Source of the DNA: Acidimicrobiaceae bacterium
GTDB lineage: Bacteria > Actinomycetota > Acidimicrobiia > Acidimicrobiales > Ilumatobacteraceae
Direction: 5' to 3'
DNA: 6,451 nucleotides
Assembly: GCA_006515795.1 (NCBI GenBank)
Contig: VFMC01000258.1
Span: 5,746 to 12,196, forward strand
Positions within the stretch are counted from its first letter, which is position 1; each line of letters opens with the position of its first letter. The position numbers and the translations under genes were made by a program. This document shows positions 1 to 6,189 of the stretch, in pieces. Under the pieces are notes generated by a model. It had not been told where the DNA came from and did no database searches. It saw nothing but the letters and a program-made list of their open reading frames with translations.

Positions 1-2
1 AC

Positions 3-251
3 CTCTCGTACGGCATGTACCTCTACGCCTGGCCGGTGCAACAGCTCATCGCCATGTACGACGTAGCGCCAGGGCCATGGCGATTCGTGGGGCTCTCCAC
101 CGTAGCGACGGCGGGATTCGCGGCCGCGAGCTGGTTCATCGTGGAGCACCCGGCGATGAAGCGAGCCCGGCGGGAGCGCCGCCCGAGGTCGCTTCCCGGC
201 GACGAGGCCAGATCGCCCGTTGACACGGGCCGCCTCGAAGGGATTGGCTGA
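3..251 (+). CDS. Acyltransferase-3 family (OafA/YrhL-like) membrane protein, C-terminal fragment
   Basis: This is the last 82 codons of a gene that enters from the left edge; the frame is open from base 3. The fragment starts with LSYGMYLYAWPVQQ, which matches the last conserved transmembrane stretch of acyltransferase-3 proteins (typically S-Y-x-x-Y-L-x-H-W-P). A second hydrophobic helix follows (about residues 29-47, ending SWFIVEHPA, the family's usual W-x-x-E-x-P ending). A basic, probably cytoplasmic tail closes the protein (RRERRPR). Family members are multi-pass inner-membrane enzymes that O-acylate sugars, polysaccharides or lipids; the substrate here cannot be told. The canonical His of the H-W-P triplet is Ala (A-W-P), a common variation at this site. 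The stop lies 4 nt before the proposed start of the desaturase gene, so the two are probably co-transcribed. The call rests on one terminal fragment, but both motifs are in the right order and at the right distance. Confidence 0.8.
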   Translation, partial: LSYGMYLYAWPVQQLIAMYDVAPGPWRFVGLSTVATAGFAAASWFIVEHPAMKRARRERRPRSLPGDEARSPVDTGRLEGIG

Positions 252-255
252 TGAC

Positions 256-1233
256 GTGCAGACGCCAATCCGCTCGAACATGGTGCCGACGTCGTTGCCG
301 ACGGCGCACGACACCGAGATGGTGCGCGCCGACGGCCGCCCGCACCGAGCGGTCCGCGACGAGCTCCGGCACATCGCGTCGTGGCGAAACGTGGTGTCGG
401 TCGTCGGGCTGTACCTGCAGACAGCTTTCGTGATCGTCGCGTCGGTGCGCTGGTCGCCCTGGGCTGTGCTCCCGGGATTCGTGCTGATGGGCCGGGCCCA
501 CGCCCAGTTCGCCTCGCTCATGCACGAAGCGGCCCACCGGCTGCTGTTCACGAACAGGCGCGCCAACGACGTCGTCGGGCGCTGGCTGCTCGGGTTCCCG
601 AGCTTCACCTCCACCGATGCCTACCGGCGGGTGCACATGGCCCACCACCGCCAGGAGTTCGGGCCCGACGAGCCCGACATCCCGCTGTACCGGGGTTACC
701 CGATCTCGCGGGCCAGCCTGCGCCGCAAGATCGTGCGCGATGGCACCGGGCGCACCGGGCTGAAGCTGATGCGGGGCCTCCTGTCCAACTGGAACTCGCC
801 CGATCCACGATCGCGGCGCACGTTCTGGAAGATCATGCTCGTTCAGGCGGTGCTGCTCGGGGGTGCCATCATCGCCGGCCACTGGTGGGCGTACCCGGTG
901 CTGTGGCTCGGCCCCTATCTCACGGTTTGGCGGGTGATCAACCGGCTGCGATCGATCGCCGAGCATGGCGGCATGCAGATGTCGAGCGATCGCCGCGAGA
1001 CCACCCACTCGGTCCGCCAGTCGTGGCCGGCGCGGTTCCTGCTGGTGCCGTACAACATCGGTTGGCACCTCTCCCATCACGTCGATTCCGGCGTCCCGTT
1101 CCGCAACCTGCCCCGCTACCACCGCGCGCTGCACGCGAGCGGTTACGTGGACGACGAGCTCGAGTACCCGTCGTATCGAGCGCTCTGGACCTCGCTGTCG
1201 TCCGGTTCCGGATCGTCGAGCCCTGGCGACTGA
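256..1233 (+). CDS. Membrane fatty acid desaturase family protein
   Basis: Integral-membrane di-iron desaturase/hydroxylase superfamily protein, 325 aa from the GTG at 256. The three histidine clusters that bind the iron pair are all present: HEAAH at about 90-94, HMAHH at 127-131 and HLSHH at 271-275. An additional conserved RSIAEHGG lies near 232-239. Hydrophobic segments near 46-64, 69-89 and 193-222 fit the usual membrane hairpins, with the His boxes on the cytoplasmic side. Such enzymes insert double bonds (or hydroxyls) into acyl chains or carotenoid-like lipids; the exact substrate is inference. Start choice: AAGGGA (238-243) lies 12 nt before GTG 256. Alternatives are TTG 220 (overlapping the previous gene) and ATG 280, which has no Shine-Dalgarno sequence. 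The ATG at 251 that overlaps the upstream stop is in another frame. The gene looks intact. The Ser/Gly-rich C-terminus (SSGSGSSSPGD) is probably disordered. Confidence 0.85.
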   Translation: MQTPIRSNMVPTSLPTAHDTEMVRADGRPHRAVRDELRHIASWRNVVSVVGLYLQTAFVIVASVRWSPWAVLPGFVLMGRAHAQFASLMHEAAHRLLFTNRRANDVVGRWLLGFPSFTSTDAYRRVHMAHHRQEFGPDEPDIPLYRGYPISRASLRRKIVRDGTGRTGLKLMRGLLSNWNSPDPRSRRTFWKIMLVQAVLLGGAIIAGHWWAYPVLWLGPYLTVWRVINRLRSIAEHGGMQMSSDRRETTHSVRQSWPARFLLVPYNIGWHLSHHVDSGVPFRNLPRYHRALHASGYVDDELEYPSYRALWTSLSSGSGSSSPGD

Positions 1234-1257
1234 GGTCATTCGGTACCAAACGACCTC
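1232..1257. promoter_or_regulatory. Candidate operator: 26-bp imperfect palindrome
   Basis: The left arm GAGGTCATTCGGT and the right arm ACCAAACGACCTC are reverse complements at 11 of 13 positions, with the centre at GGT|ACC. The site begins inside the desaturase stop codon and ends 5 nt before a TANNNT box (TACGGT, 1263-1268) that could be the -10 of the decarboxylase gene, so it covers where a -35 element would lie. The two mismatches fall inside the arms, and there is no loop or T-run. It therefore looks like a binding site for a dimeric repressor (TetR-like size) rather than a terminator. No regulator gene is in the window. Confidence 0.5.
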
Positions 1258-1262
1258 TGCGA

Positions 1263-1268
1263 TACGGT
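1263..1268 (+). promoter_or_regulatory. Weak -10 candidate for the decarboxylase gene
   Basis: TACGGT matches the TANNNT actinobacterial -10 pattern. Transcription from about 1275 would give a roughly 30-nt leader containing the strong Shine-Dalgarno GGAGGG (1295-1300). No convincing -35 is visible. The support is its position just downstream of the 26-bp palindrome. Confidence 0.3.
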
Positions 1269-1304
1269 CAGGGTCTCGAGTCGAAGCGAAAACCGGAGGG
1301 GTCG

Positions 1305-2666
1305 ATGGCGTCGATGCACGCGTGGGATGCGAAGACGGAGCTGTTCGCGCATTCGGTGATCGGCTACGCGATCGAGCGGCTCAGGATCCCGAAGGACCCC
1401 CGGTGGGGTTCGCACCCGCGATCCGAGCTGGACGCCGCGCTCGCCCACGCGATCACCCCCGATGGCGCCGGCGGCCACGAAGCGATGCGGTTGGTGCGCG
1501 AGGTGCTGATGCCCGCCTGCCGCCCGATGGACGACCCGATGAACCTGGCCTACGTGCCGACGGCCCCCACCGTGGCCGCGACGATGTTCGATCTGGTGGT
1601 GAGCGCATCGTCGATCTTCGGGGGCGCCTGGGAGGGAGGAGCCGGCGCGATAGCCGCGGAGAACCAGGCGTTGCGGTGGCTTGCCGGGCTCGCCGGGCTT
1701 CCCGACACCGCCGGCGGGGTCTTCCTGTCGGGCGGGTCGGCGGTGAACCTGAGCGCGCTGGTCACGGCCCGCTCCGCGTACCGCGAACGCCATCCCCACG
1801 CCGGCCCGCTGGCGTTCGCCGCCACCACCGAGGTGCATGCATCGGTCAGGGCCACAGCGCGGGTGATGGACGTCGACGTCGTGACCGTGGAGGTCGACGA
1901 GAACGACCGGATGACCGCGGCGGCGCTGCGGCACGCGCTGCATGATCGCGACGACGTTTCGATCTTCGCCGTCGTCGCATCGGCAGGCACCACCAACTCT
2001 GGCGCGATCGACCTCATCGACGAGGTCGCCGACGTGTGTGCGGAGCACGACCTCTGGCTGCACGTCGACGGTGCCTACGGGTTGGCCGCGATGTGCTCAC
2101 CGCAAGGGCGCGCTCGAATGGCCGGGATCGAACGCGTCGACAGCTTCGGCGTCGATCCGCACAAGTGGCTGTTCGCGCCATACGACTGCGCCGCGCTGGT
2201 GTATCGAGATCCGGCACCGGCCGCACGGGCCCATGCCCAGCACGGCGACTACCTCGACGCCGTCGATCGCCAGGAGTGGAACCCCACCGACTACGCGTAC
2301 CACCTGTCGCGCCGCGTTCGCGGCCTCCCGCTGTGGTTCTCGCTGGCGACCTACGGCACCGATGCCTATGCCGAGGCGATGGACATCACCCTCGACACCG
2401 CCCGTGGCTTCGCCGATGCCGTGGCCGCACGCCCCGACTTCGATCTGCTGCTCGAGCCTGAGCTGTCGATCGTGCTGTTCCGCCCTCACGACTGGGCGCC
2501 GGAGCGCTACCGCCGGTGGAGCGCACAGCGAGCCCACGAAGGCGTCGCCCTGATCGTGCCCACCAGCTGGCGGGGCGAGATCTGCTGGCGGATCTGCATC
2601 GTCAACCCGCACACGACGATCGATGCCCTTCTCGCCCTCCTCGACGACATGGCCACCTTCGTGTAG
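1305..2666 (+). CDS. PLP-dependent group II amino acid decarboxylase (aromatic-L-amino-acid/glutamate decarboxylase-like)
   Basis: A 453-aa cytosolic fold-type I PLP enzyme of the pyridoxal-dependent decarboxylase family, which removes the alpha-carboxylate from amino acids (aromatic, glutamate, aspartate or related) to give amines. Visible landmarks in order: phosphate-binding SGGSAVNL (142-149); the ring-stacking His in TTEVHAS (H178); AGTTNSGAIDLI (227-238); HVDGAYG with the pyridine-nitrogen Asp (D255); and the Schiff-base lysine in DPHKW (K287). The length is normal for the family and no break is seen. The ATG at 1305 is chosen because GGAGGG (1295-1300) lies 4 nt upstream; the frame is open much further upstream, but that part overlaps the desaturase in another frame. 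HVDGAYG replaces the commoner HVDAAYG/A, a tolerated variant. Substrate specificity cannot be read from the sequence. It is probably its own transcription unit, with a palindromic operator candidate upstream and a repeat/hairpin region downstream. Confidence 0.85.
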   Translation: MASMHAWDAKTELFAHSVIGYAIERLRIPKDPRWGSHPRSELDAALAHAITPDGAGGHEAMRLVREVLMPACRPMDDPMNLAYVPTAPTVAATMFDLVVSASSIFGGAWEGGAGAIAAENQALRWLAGLAGLPDTAGGVFLSGGSAVNLSALVTARSAYRERHPHAGPLAFAATTEVHASVRATARVMDVDVVTVEVDENDRMTAAALRHALHDRDDVSIFAVVASAGTTNSGAIDLIDEVADVCAEHDLWLHVDGAYGLAAMCSPQGRARMAGIERVDSFGVDPHKWLFAPYDCAALVYRDPAPAARAHAQHGDYLDAVDRQEWNPTDYAYHLSRRVRGLPLWFSLATYGTDAYAEAMDITLDTARGFADAVAARPDFDLLLEPELSIVLFRPHDWAPERYRRWSAQRAHEGVALIVPTSWRGEICWRICIVNPHTTIDALLALLDDMATFV

Positions 2667-2667
2667 T

Positions 2668-2724
2668 GCCGCAATCCACGCCGCCCGCCGCAATCCACGA
2701 TCTGGGCCGCAATCCACGATCTGG
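2668..2724 (+). repeat. Three tandem 19-bp repeats
   Basis: Exact period 19, starting one base after the decarboxylase stop: copy 1 at 2668-2686, copy 2 at 2687-2705, copy 3 at 2706-2724. Copies 2 and 3 are identical (GCCGCAATCCACGATCTGG). Copy 1 shares the first 13 bases and then differs in the last 6 (CCGCCC instead of ATCTGG). A partial fourth copy (GCCG) follows. The ATCTGG end of copy 3 forms part of the left arm of the adjacent hairpin. Confidence 0.85.
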
Positions 2725-2766
2725 GCCGATTTCGTCTCGGACTCCGAGAAAAGATCGGCCCAGATC
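2718..2766. repeat. Large hairpin (13-bp perfect arms with nested 6-bp stem)
   Basis: The left arm GATCTGGGCCGAT (2718-2730) is perfectly complementary to ATCGGCCCAGATC (2754-2766). Inside it lies a second perfect stem, TCTCGG (2735-2740) with CCGAGA (2744-2749), around a 3-nt loop ACT. The linkers TTCG and AAAG could add a T:G and a T:A pair. No T-run follows on either strand, so it is not a classic intrinsic terminator. It may act as a transcript-end or processing structure between the decarboxylase and sufC, or be a copy of a dispersed palindromic element. Copy 2 of the 19-bp repeat also carries GATCTGGGCCG and could pair with the right arm instead. Confidence 0.75.
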
Positions 2767-2802
2767 CTGAGGACGCGGCGCGGAGAACAGGGGCGGATCG
2801 GG

Positions 2803-2832
2803 TTTCCACTACGGCGATAGGGGAAATACACT
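2803..2832 (+). promoter_or_regulatory. Promoter of sufC, probably leaderless
   Basis: TTTCCA (2803-2808, 4 of 6 matches to TTGACA), an 18-nt spacer and TACACT (2827-2832, a good -10) lie so that transcription would start about 6-7 nt downstream, at or next to the GTG of sufC (2839). No Shine-Dalgarno sits at a normal distance (AGGGGA at 2819-2824 is 14 nt away), which fits a leaderless mRNA. The region is also dyadic: TTTCC-x-CTA at 2803-2811 mirrors TAG-x-GGAAA at 2818-2826. Confidence 0.6.
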
Positions 2833-2838
2833 GACGCC

Positions 2839-3597
<759 letters not shown>

Positions 3598-3599
3598 CC

Positions 3600-3675
3600 A
3601 TGACCATCGACGTCGCGGCTGTCCGCGCCCAACTCGGCCAACACGTCGCAAAAGCCACGCCGGGTCATCGACGCG
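3600..3675 (+). other. sufS: Orphaned 5' end of sufS, out of frame with the rest of the gene
   Basis: ATG 3600 has a good Shine-Dalgarno (AGGA, 3589-3592, 7 nt upstream), lies 2 nt after the sufC stop, and encodes MTIDVAAVRAQ. That aligns with the start of SufS proteins (E. coli, from memory: V-D-K-V-R-A-D-F). After codon 11 (ends 3632) the family sequence resumes at 3634 in a different frame with S-A-N-T-S-Q-K-P-R-R-V-I-D-A-M. About 17 codons that normally carry F-P-x-L ... Y-L-D are missing. From the E. coli spacing the loss is about 50 bp, and the frame change requires a length of 2 modulo 3. Confidence 0.7.
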
Positions 3676-4782
3676 ATGGTGCGGTTCATGGAGACGAGCT
3701 ACGCACCGATCAACCGCAGCGCGTACCGGCTCGCCGCCGAAGCCACCGACGCGTTCGAAGGCGCACGCTCCACCGTGCAGCGATTCATCAACGCGCCGAA
3801 GGCCCACGAGGTGATCTTCACCAAGAACGCCAGCGAGGCGCTCAACCTGGTCGCCCACTCGTGGGGCCGGGCCAACCTCGCTCACGGCGACGTCGTGGTG
3901 CTCACCCACATGGAGCACCACGCCAACATCGTTCCGTGGCACATGCTCGCCGCCGAGCTTGGGATCGAACTGCGCTGGGTGCCGCTCACCACCGACGGCC
4001 AGCTCGACCTCACCGACCTGCCGGCGTTGCTCGACGGAGCAAAGGCGTTCAGCTTCACGGCGATGAGCAACGTGCTCGGCACCATCACACCGGTACGCCA
4101 GCTGTGCCGGGCCGCCCACGACGCCGGCGCGGTGGCGATAATCGACGCCTGCCAGTACGTGCCCCACAACATCACCGACGTGCAGGCATGGGATGCCGAC
4201 TTCATCGCCTTCAGCAGTCACAAGCTCTGCGGCCCATCGGGCATCGGTGTGCTGTGGGGCCGCGAGGCGTTGCTCGACGCGATGCCGCCGTTCCTCGGCG
4301 GAGGCAACATGATCGCCGACGTCCGTCTCGACGGGTTCACCACCGCCGAGCTGCCGGCCAAGTTCGAGGCCGGCACCCCACCGATCATCGAAGCCATCGG
4401 CATGGGCGCGGCGGTCGACTTCCTCCAGTGCCTCGGCATGCACAACGTACGCCAACACGAGATCGACATATCGGCCTATGCGCTCAAGTCGCTGACCGAA
4501 CGTTTCGGCGACGACATCACCATCCACGGGCCCACCAACGTCGAGGTCCGCGGCGCCACGTTCAGCTTCGCGTTCCGCGGCATCCACCCTCACGACCTCA
4601 GCCAGGTTCTCGATCAGCGCAACGTGTGCGTTCGCGCCGGGCACCACTGCGCCAAACCACTCATGCGCATCCTCGGCGCACCCGCAACGGCACGGGCCAG
4701 CTTCTACCTCTACAACGACGAGCACGAGGTCGACGTGTTGGCCGACGCCCTCGACAGCGCGACCGATATCTTCGGGTTCTGA
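3676..4782 (+). CDS. sufS: Cysteine desulfurase SufS (N-terminally disrupted)
   Basis: Group II PLP-dependent cysteine desulfurase that takes sulfur from L-cysteine as an enzyme persulfide and, in SufU-type systems, hands it to SufU. From the first in-frame ATG (3676) 368 aa remain, against roughly 400-415 in the family. Core residues are present: MEHHANIVPW (79-88, PLP-stacking His), IIDACQ (D157, Q160), the Schiff-base lysine in SSHKLCGPSG (K183), FEAGTP (230-235) and the catalytic cysteine in AGHHCAKPLM (C325). The sufS frame is open back to 3604 and reads SANTSQKPRRVIDA before 3676, but it contains no ATG/GTG/TTG, and ATG 3676 has no clear ribosome site. The normal start at 3600 is in another frame because of an internal deletion, so as written the protein should be poorly made and lack its first 40 or so residues. 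It is either a broken gene or an assembly error; the family call itself is secure. Confidence 0.88.
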   Translation: MVRFMETSYAPINRSAYRLAAEATDAFEGARSTVQRFINAPKAHEVIFTKNASEALNLVAHSWGRANLAHGDVVVLTHMEHHANIVPWHMLAAELGIELRWVPLTTDGQLDLTDLPALLDGAKAFSFTAMSNVLGTITPVRQLCRAAHDAGAVAIIDACQYVPHNITDVQAWDADFIAFSSHKLCGPSGIGVLWGREALLDAMPPFLGGGNMIADVRLDGFTTAELPAKFEAGTPPIIEAIGMGAAVDFLQCLGMHNVRQHEIDISAYALKSLTERFGDDITIHGPTNVEVRGATFSFAFRGIHPHDLSQVLDQRNVCVRAGHHCAKPLMRILGAPATARASFYLYNDEHEVDVLADALDSATDIFGF

Positions 4783-4797
4783 ACGAAAGGTCCTGCG

Positions 4798-5238
4798 ATG
4801 CCCGGCTTGGAAGACCTGTACCGAGAGATCATCCTCGATCACTACCGCACCCCCCGCAACCGCGGCGAGCTGGCCCCACCAGCGGCGCATGCCGTCGGGC
4901 ACAACCCGTTGTGCGGCGACGAGATCGAGGTCTACCTCGATGTCGCCGACGGCATGGTGAACGACATCAAGGTCGGCGGCCAGGGCTGCTCCATCTCGCA
5001 GAGCTCGGCGTCGATGATGACGCAGGCAGTCAAGGGGAAGTCGCTCGAAGAGGTGCGTGCGCTCGTGCACCGATTCCGTTCGATGATGTCGATCGAGGAG
5101 CTCGACGAGTCGGCTGCCGAGGTGAAGCTCGGCGATCTCGAAGCTCTGCAGGGCGTGGTGAAGTTCCCGGTGCGAATCAAGTGCGCGGTGCTCGCCTGGA
5201 ACACCCTCACCGAGGCCCTCACCCAGACCGCTCCGTGA
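4798..5238 (+). CDS. sufU: SufU-type zinc-dependent sulfurtransferase / Fe-S assembly protein
   Basis: A 146-aa protein of the IscU/NifU-N fold, SufU branch. It accepts persulfide sulfur from SufS by exchanging a zinc ligand and passes it to the SufBCD scaffold. Key residues are present: C39 and D41 in NPLCGDE, C64 in GGQGCSISQSSASM, and C129 in RIKCAVLAW, matching the Zn-binding C-D-C-C set of B. subtilis SufU. The insertion between C64 and C129 (about 80-122, containing MSIEELDE and LGDLEALQGV) is typical of SufU and absent from IscU scaffolds. The start codon has AAAGG (4786-4790) 7 nt upstream, and the gene begins 15 nt after the sufS stop, so it is co-transcribed with sufC and sufS. It appears intact and of normal length. 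With sufS damaged, SufU would lack its local sulfur donor unless another desulfurase exists. Confidence 0.93.
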   Translation: MPGLEDLYREIILDHYRTPRNRGELAPPAAHAVGHNPLCGDEIEVYLDVADGMVNDIKVGGQGCSISQSSASMMTQAVKGKSLEEVRALVHRFRSMMSIEELDESAAEVKLGDLEALQGVVKFPVRIKCAVLAWNTLTEALTQTAP

Positions 5239-5273
5239 CTTCGTCGGGTGCTACGAATCGGGGCGAGGCCGCG

Positions 5274-5279
5274 TACGCT
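5274..5279 (+). promoter_or_regulatory. -10 box candidate ahead of the mini-ORF and DUF2889 gene
   Basis: TACGCT fits TANNNT and lies 9 nt before ATG 5289 (3 nt before an in-frame GTG at 5283), so transcription would start on or within a few bases of the mini-ORF. The same hexamer lies 6 nt before the start at 6190, and a related TACACT lies 6 nt before sufC. No good -35 is visible. Confidence 0.4.
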
Positions 5280-5288
5280 GCGGTGCGC

Positions 5289-5315
5289 ATGGTGCTGCTC
5301 GAGGAGTCCCGCTGA
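5289..5315 (+). CDS. Eight-codon mini-ORF overlapping the DUF2889 start
   Basis: It reads ATG GTG CTG CTC GAG GAG TCC CGC TGA (MVLLEESR). It lies just downstream of a -10-like box, so it could be translated leaderlessly. Its stop overlaps the next gene's ATG by one base (TGATG at 5313-5317). Its own GAGGAG codons (5301-5306) form an ideal Shine-Dalgarno, 8 nt before ATG 5315. Translation of the mini-ORF would therefore feed or gate translation of the downstream gene. The peptide has no run of regulatory codons, so it is not an obvious attenuator. It could be a chance reading of a ribosome-binding region; whether it is translated is not known. Confidence 0.35.
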   Translation: MVLLEESR

Positions 5316-5943
5316 TGGCATTCGAACCCGGTGCCGCGGTGTTCGACGAGATCGCCCCGCACCCCGAAGACGTCAACCCGCTCGACGAGCTAATCCACGA
5401 GCGGGCCTACGTGGTGCGCGCTTACCGAAAGGGACGCGACACGCTCGTGCTTCGCGGCTCGGTGCGTGATCAGAAGCCGCCTGGCCTGTACGTGCCGAAC
5501 GATCCCGAGCCGCTCACCGTGCACCACATGGTGGTCGACCTGCACATCAAGGTTCCGTCGCTGGAGATCACCCAGGCCACGGTGGTGCTGGAAACGCATC
5601 CGCACGCGTCGTCCACAGAGTTCGCGAGCTGTTCGGTGGGCCGCGGGGATGCACCCACACCACAGCGCTCCTCCAGGCCATGGCGCCCGTGGCGGTTCAG
5701 TCGCTGTGGTCTTTCCGGGTGGCAGCGGCACGCGACGAGCCCTCCAAGAGAGAGGCGTTCGGCACTCTGGAGGGGCGTGAGCGGGCGTTGCGGATGAACC
5801 TCAACACGTGCCACGTCTGGGCCGACGACGGCGAGCAGGTCACGGCGATCCGCAACAACGAGCCGATGGAGATCCCGGTGTGGATCGTGAAGCGCTTCAA
5901 CAAGCTCGGTCTCGACCCGACAGCGTGGCGGAACAGCGACTGA
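5315..5943 (+). pseudogene. DUF2889 family protein, frameshifted by an internal deletion
   Basis: Two reading frames carry successive parts of one DUF2889 protein, a conserved family of unknown biochemical role. The 5' part (5315 to about 5611, residues 1-99) has HERAYVVRAYRKGRD, then KPPGLYVPNDPEPLTVHHM and ITQATVVLETHPHAS. The 3' part is in another frame from 5614 to the stop at 5941-5943: HRVRELFGGPRGCTHTTALL, then LNTCHVWADDGE and a C-terminal IPVWIVKRFNKLGLDPTAW. The G-G-x-x-G-C-T-H motif and the TCH motif are DUF2889 hallmarks. Normally about 20 residues (roughly C-P-x-I ... L-V-G-L-x-I-x-x-G-F-T) connect THPHAS to HRVREL; here they are missing. The frame change requires a lost length of 1 modulo 3. 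Translated as written, the first frame runs on to 5797 as low-complexity Arg/Ser/Pro nonsense. The 3' part's first ATG is 5680. The 5' start is secure (GAGGAG, 8 nt spacing). Confidence 0.7.
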
Positions 5944-5956
5944 CAAGCCACGGTGG

Positions 5957-6084
5957 TCAGCCGTCGCGCAGTTCTTCCCGCAACGACTCCAGGTACGGCA
6001 ACGCCATCTGATCCTTGCCGGTTGGCAGCACGCTTCGACCATACGGATCTGGCTGACGTCGACCCCTCGACTGTCTTCGATCAT
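5957..6084 (-). pseudogene. Minus-strand gene debris: start of one small protein joined to the tail of another
   Basis: On the minus strand an ATG at 6084 with GGAG 9 nt upstream opens MIEDSRGVDVSQIR. This resembles the start of small proteins (V-D-x-S-x-I-R, usually followed by L-T-P-x-E-R) that I recall being encoded next to nucleotidyltransferase-like genes. The expected continuation is not found. Instead a different frame carries DPYGRSVLPTGKDQMALPYL, then ESLREELRDG and a TGA stop at 5959-5957. This resembles the K-D-x-x-x-L-P-x-L C-terminus of such nucleotidyltransferase-like proteins. I infer that a two-gene locus collapsed by deletion, joining the first gene's start to the second gene's tail. 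Family identities rest on short motifs and are tentative. The stop is 13 bp from the convergent DUF2889 gene. Confidence 0.3.
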
Positions 6085-6177
6085 CGGCGCTTGCTCCACA
6101 CCGCCAGCATTCGACGACGCCCTCAACTGCGCTTCAGGTCGGCGGTGAGCACGCTCGGCCAGGGGGCGCCCGCTGGC

Positions 6178-6183
6178 TACGCT
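6178..6183 (+). promoter_or_regulatory. -10 box of the right-edge gene, leaderless type
   Basis: TACGCT lies exactly 6 nt before ATG 6190, the same spacing as TACACT before the sufC GTG. There is no Shine-Dalgarno between it and the start, which fits a leaderless transcript. The -35 region is not recognisable. Confidence 0.5.
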
Positions 6184-6189
6184 CCGCGC

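Larger units (their letters stand above)
5944..6189. other. Gene-poor interval between DUF2889 and the right-edge gene
   Basis: These 246 bases hold no intact gene. They contain the minus-strand debris described at 5957-6084 and, at the right end, the -10-like box of the next gene. I see no tRNA, repeat array, terminator with a T-run or insertion sequence here. Confidence 0.6.

Noticed and set aside
251..433. ATG overlapping the acyltransferase stop (TGATG), 60-codon ORF
   Set aside because: It looks like translational coupling, but the frame is Arg/Cys/Thr-rich nonsense and is not the desaturase frame.
136..1239. Long minus-strand open frame (367 codons) opposite the desaturase
   Set aside because: Low-complexity Arg/His/Pro/Val composition with no motif; it mirrors the high-GC desaturase gene, whose three His boxes are clear.
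381..1304. Upstream in-frame extension of the decarboxylase reading frame
   Set aside because: This stretch is an Ala/Arg/Pro-rich shadow of the desaturase; family homology begins after 1305, where there is a strong Shine-Dalgarno.
2668..2724. CRISPR array
   Set aside because: The repeats are directly abutting 19-mers without spacers and there are no cas genes.
3676..4782. Translational bypassing or programmed frameshifting as the explanation for sufS
   Set aside because: Those mechanisms skip or re-read extra bases. Here conserved coding sequence is absent altogether, and no slippery site or downstream structure is evident at the junction.
5941..5960. Possible bidirectional terminator between DUF2889 and the minus-strand debris
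   Set aside because: TGAC/GTCA and CCAC/GTGG are complementary, but the loop would be a single base and there is no T-run.
5470..6126. 218-codon minus-strand open frame opposite the DUF2889 gene
   Set aside because: Most of it mirrors the DUF2889 coding sequence. Only the small upstream part (MIEDSRGVDVSQIR) looks real, and it is reported as debris.
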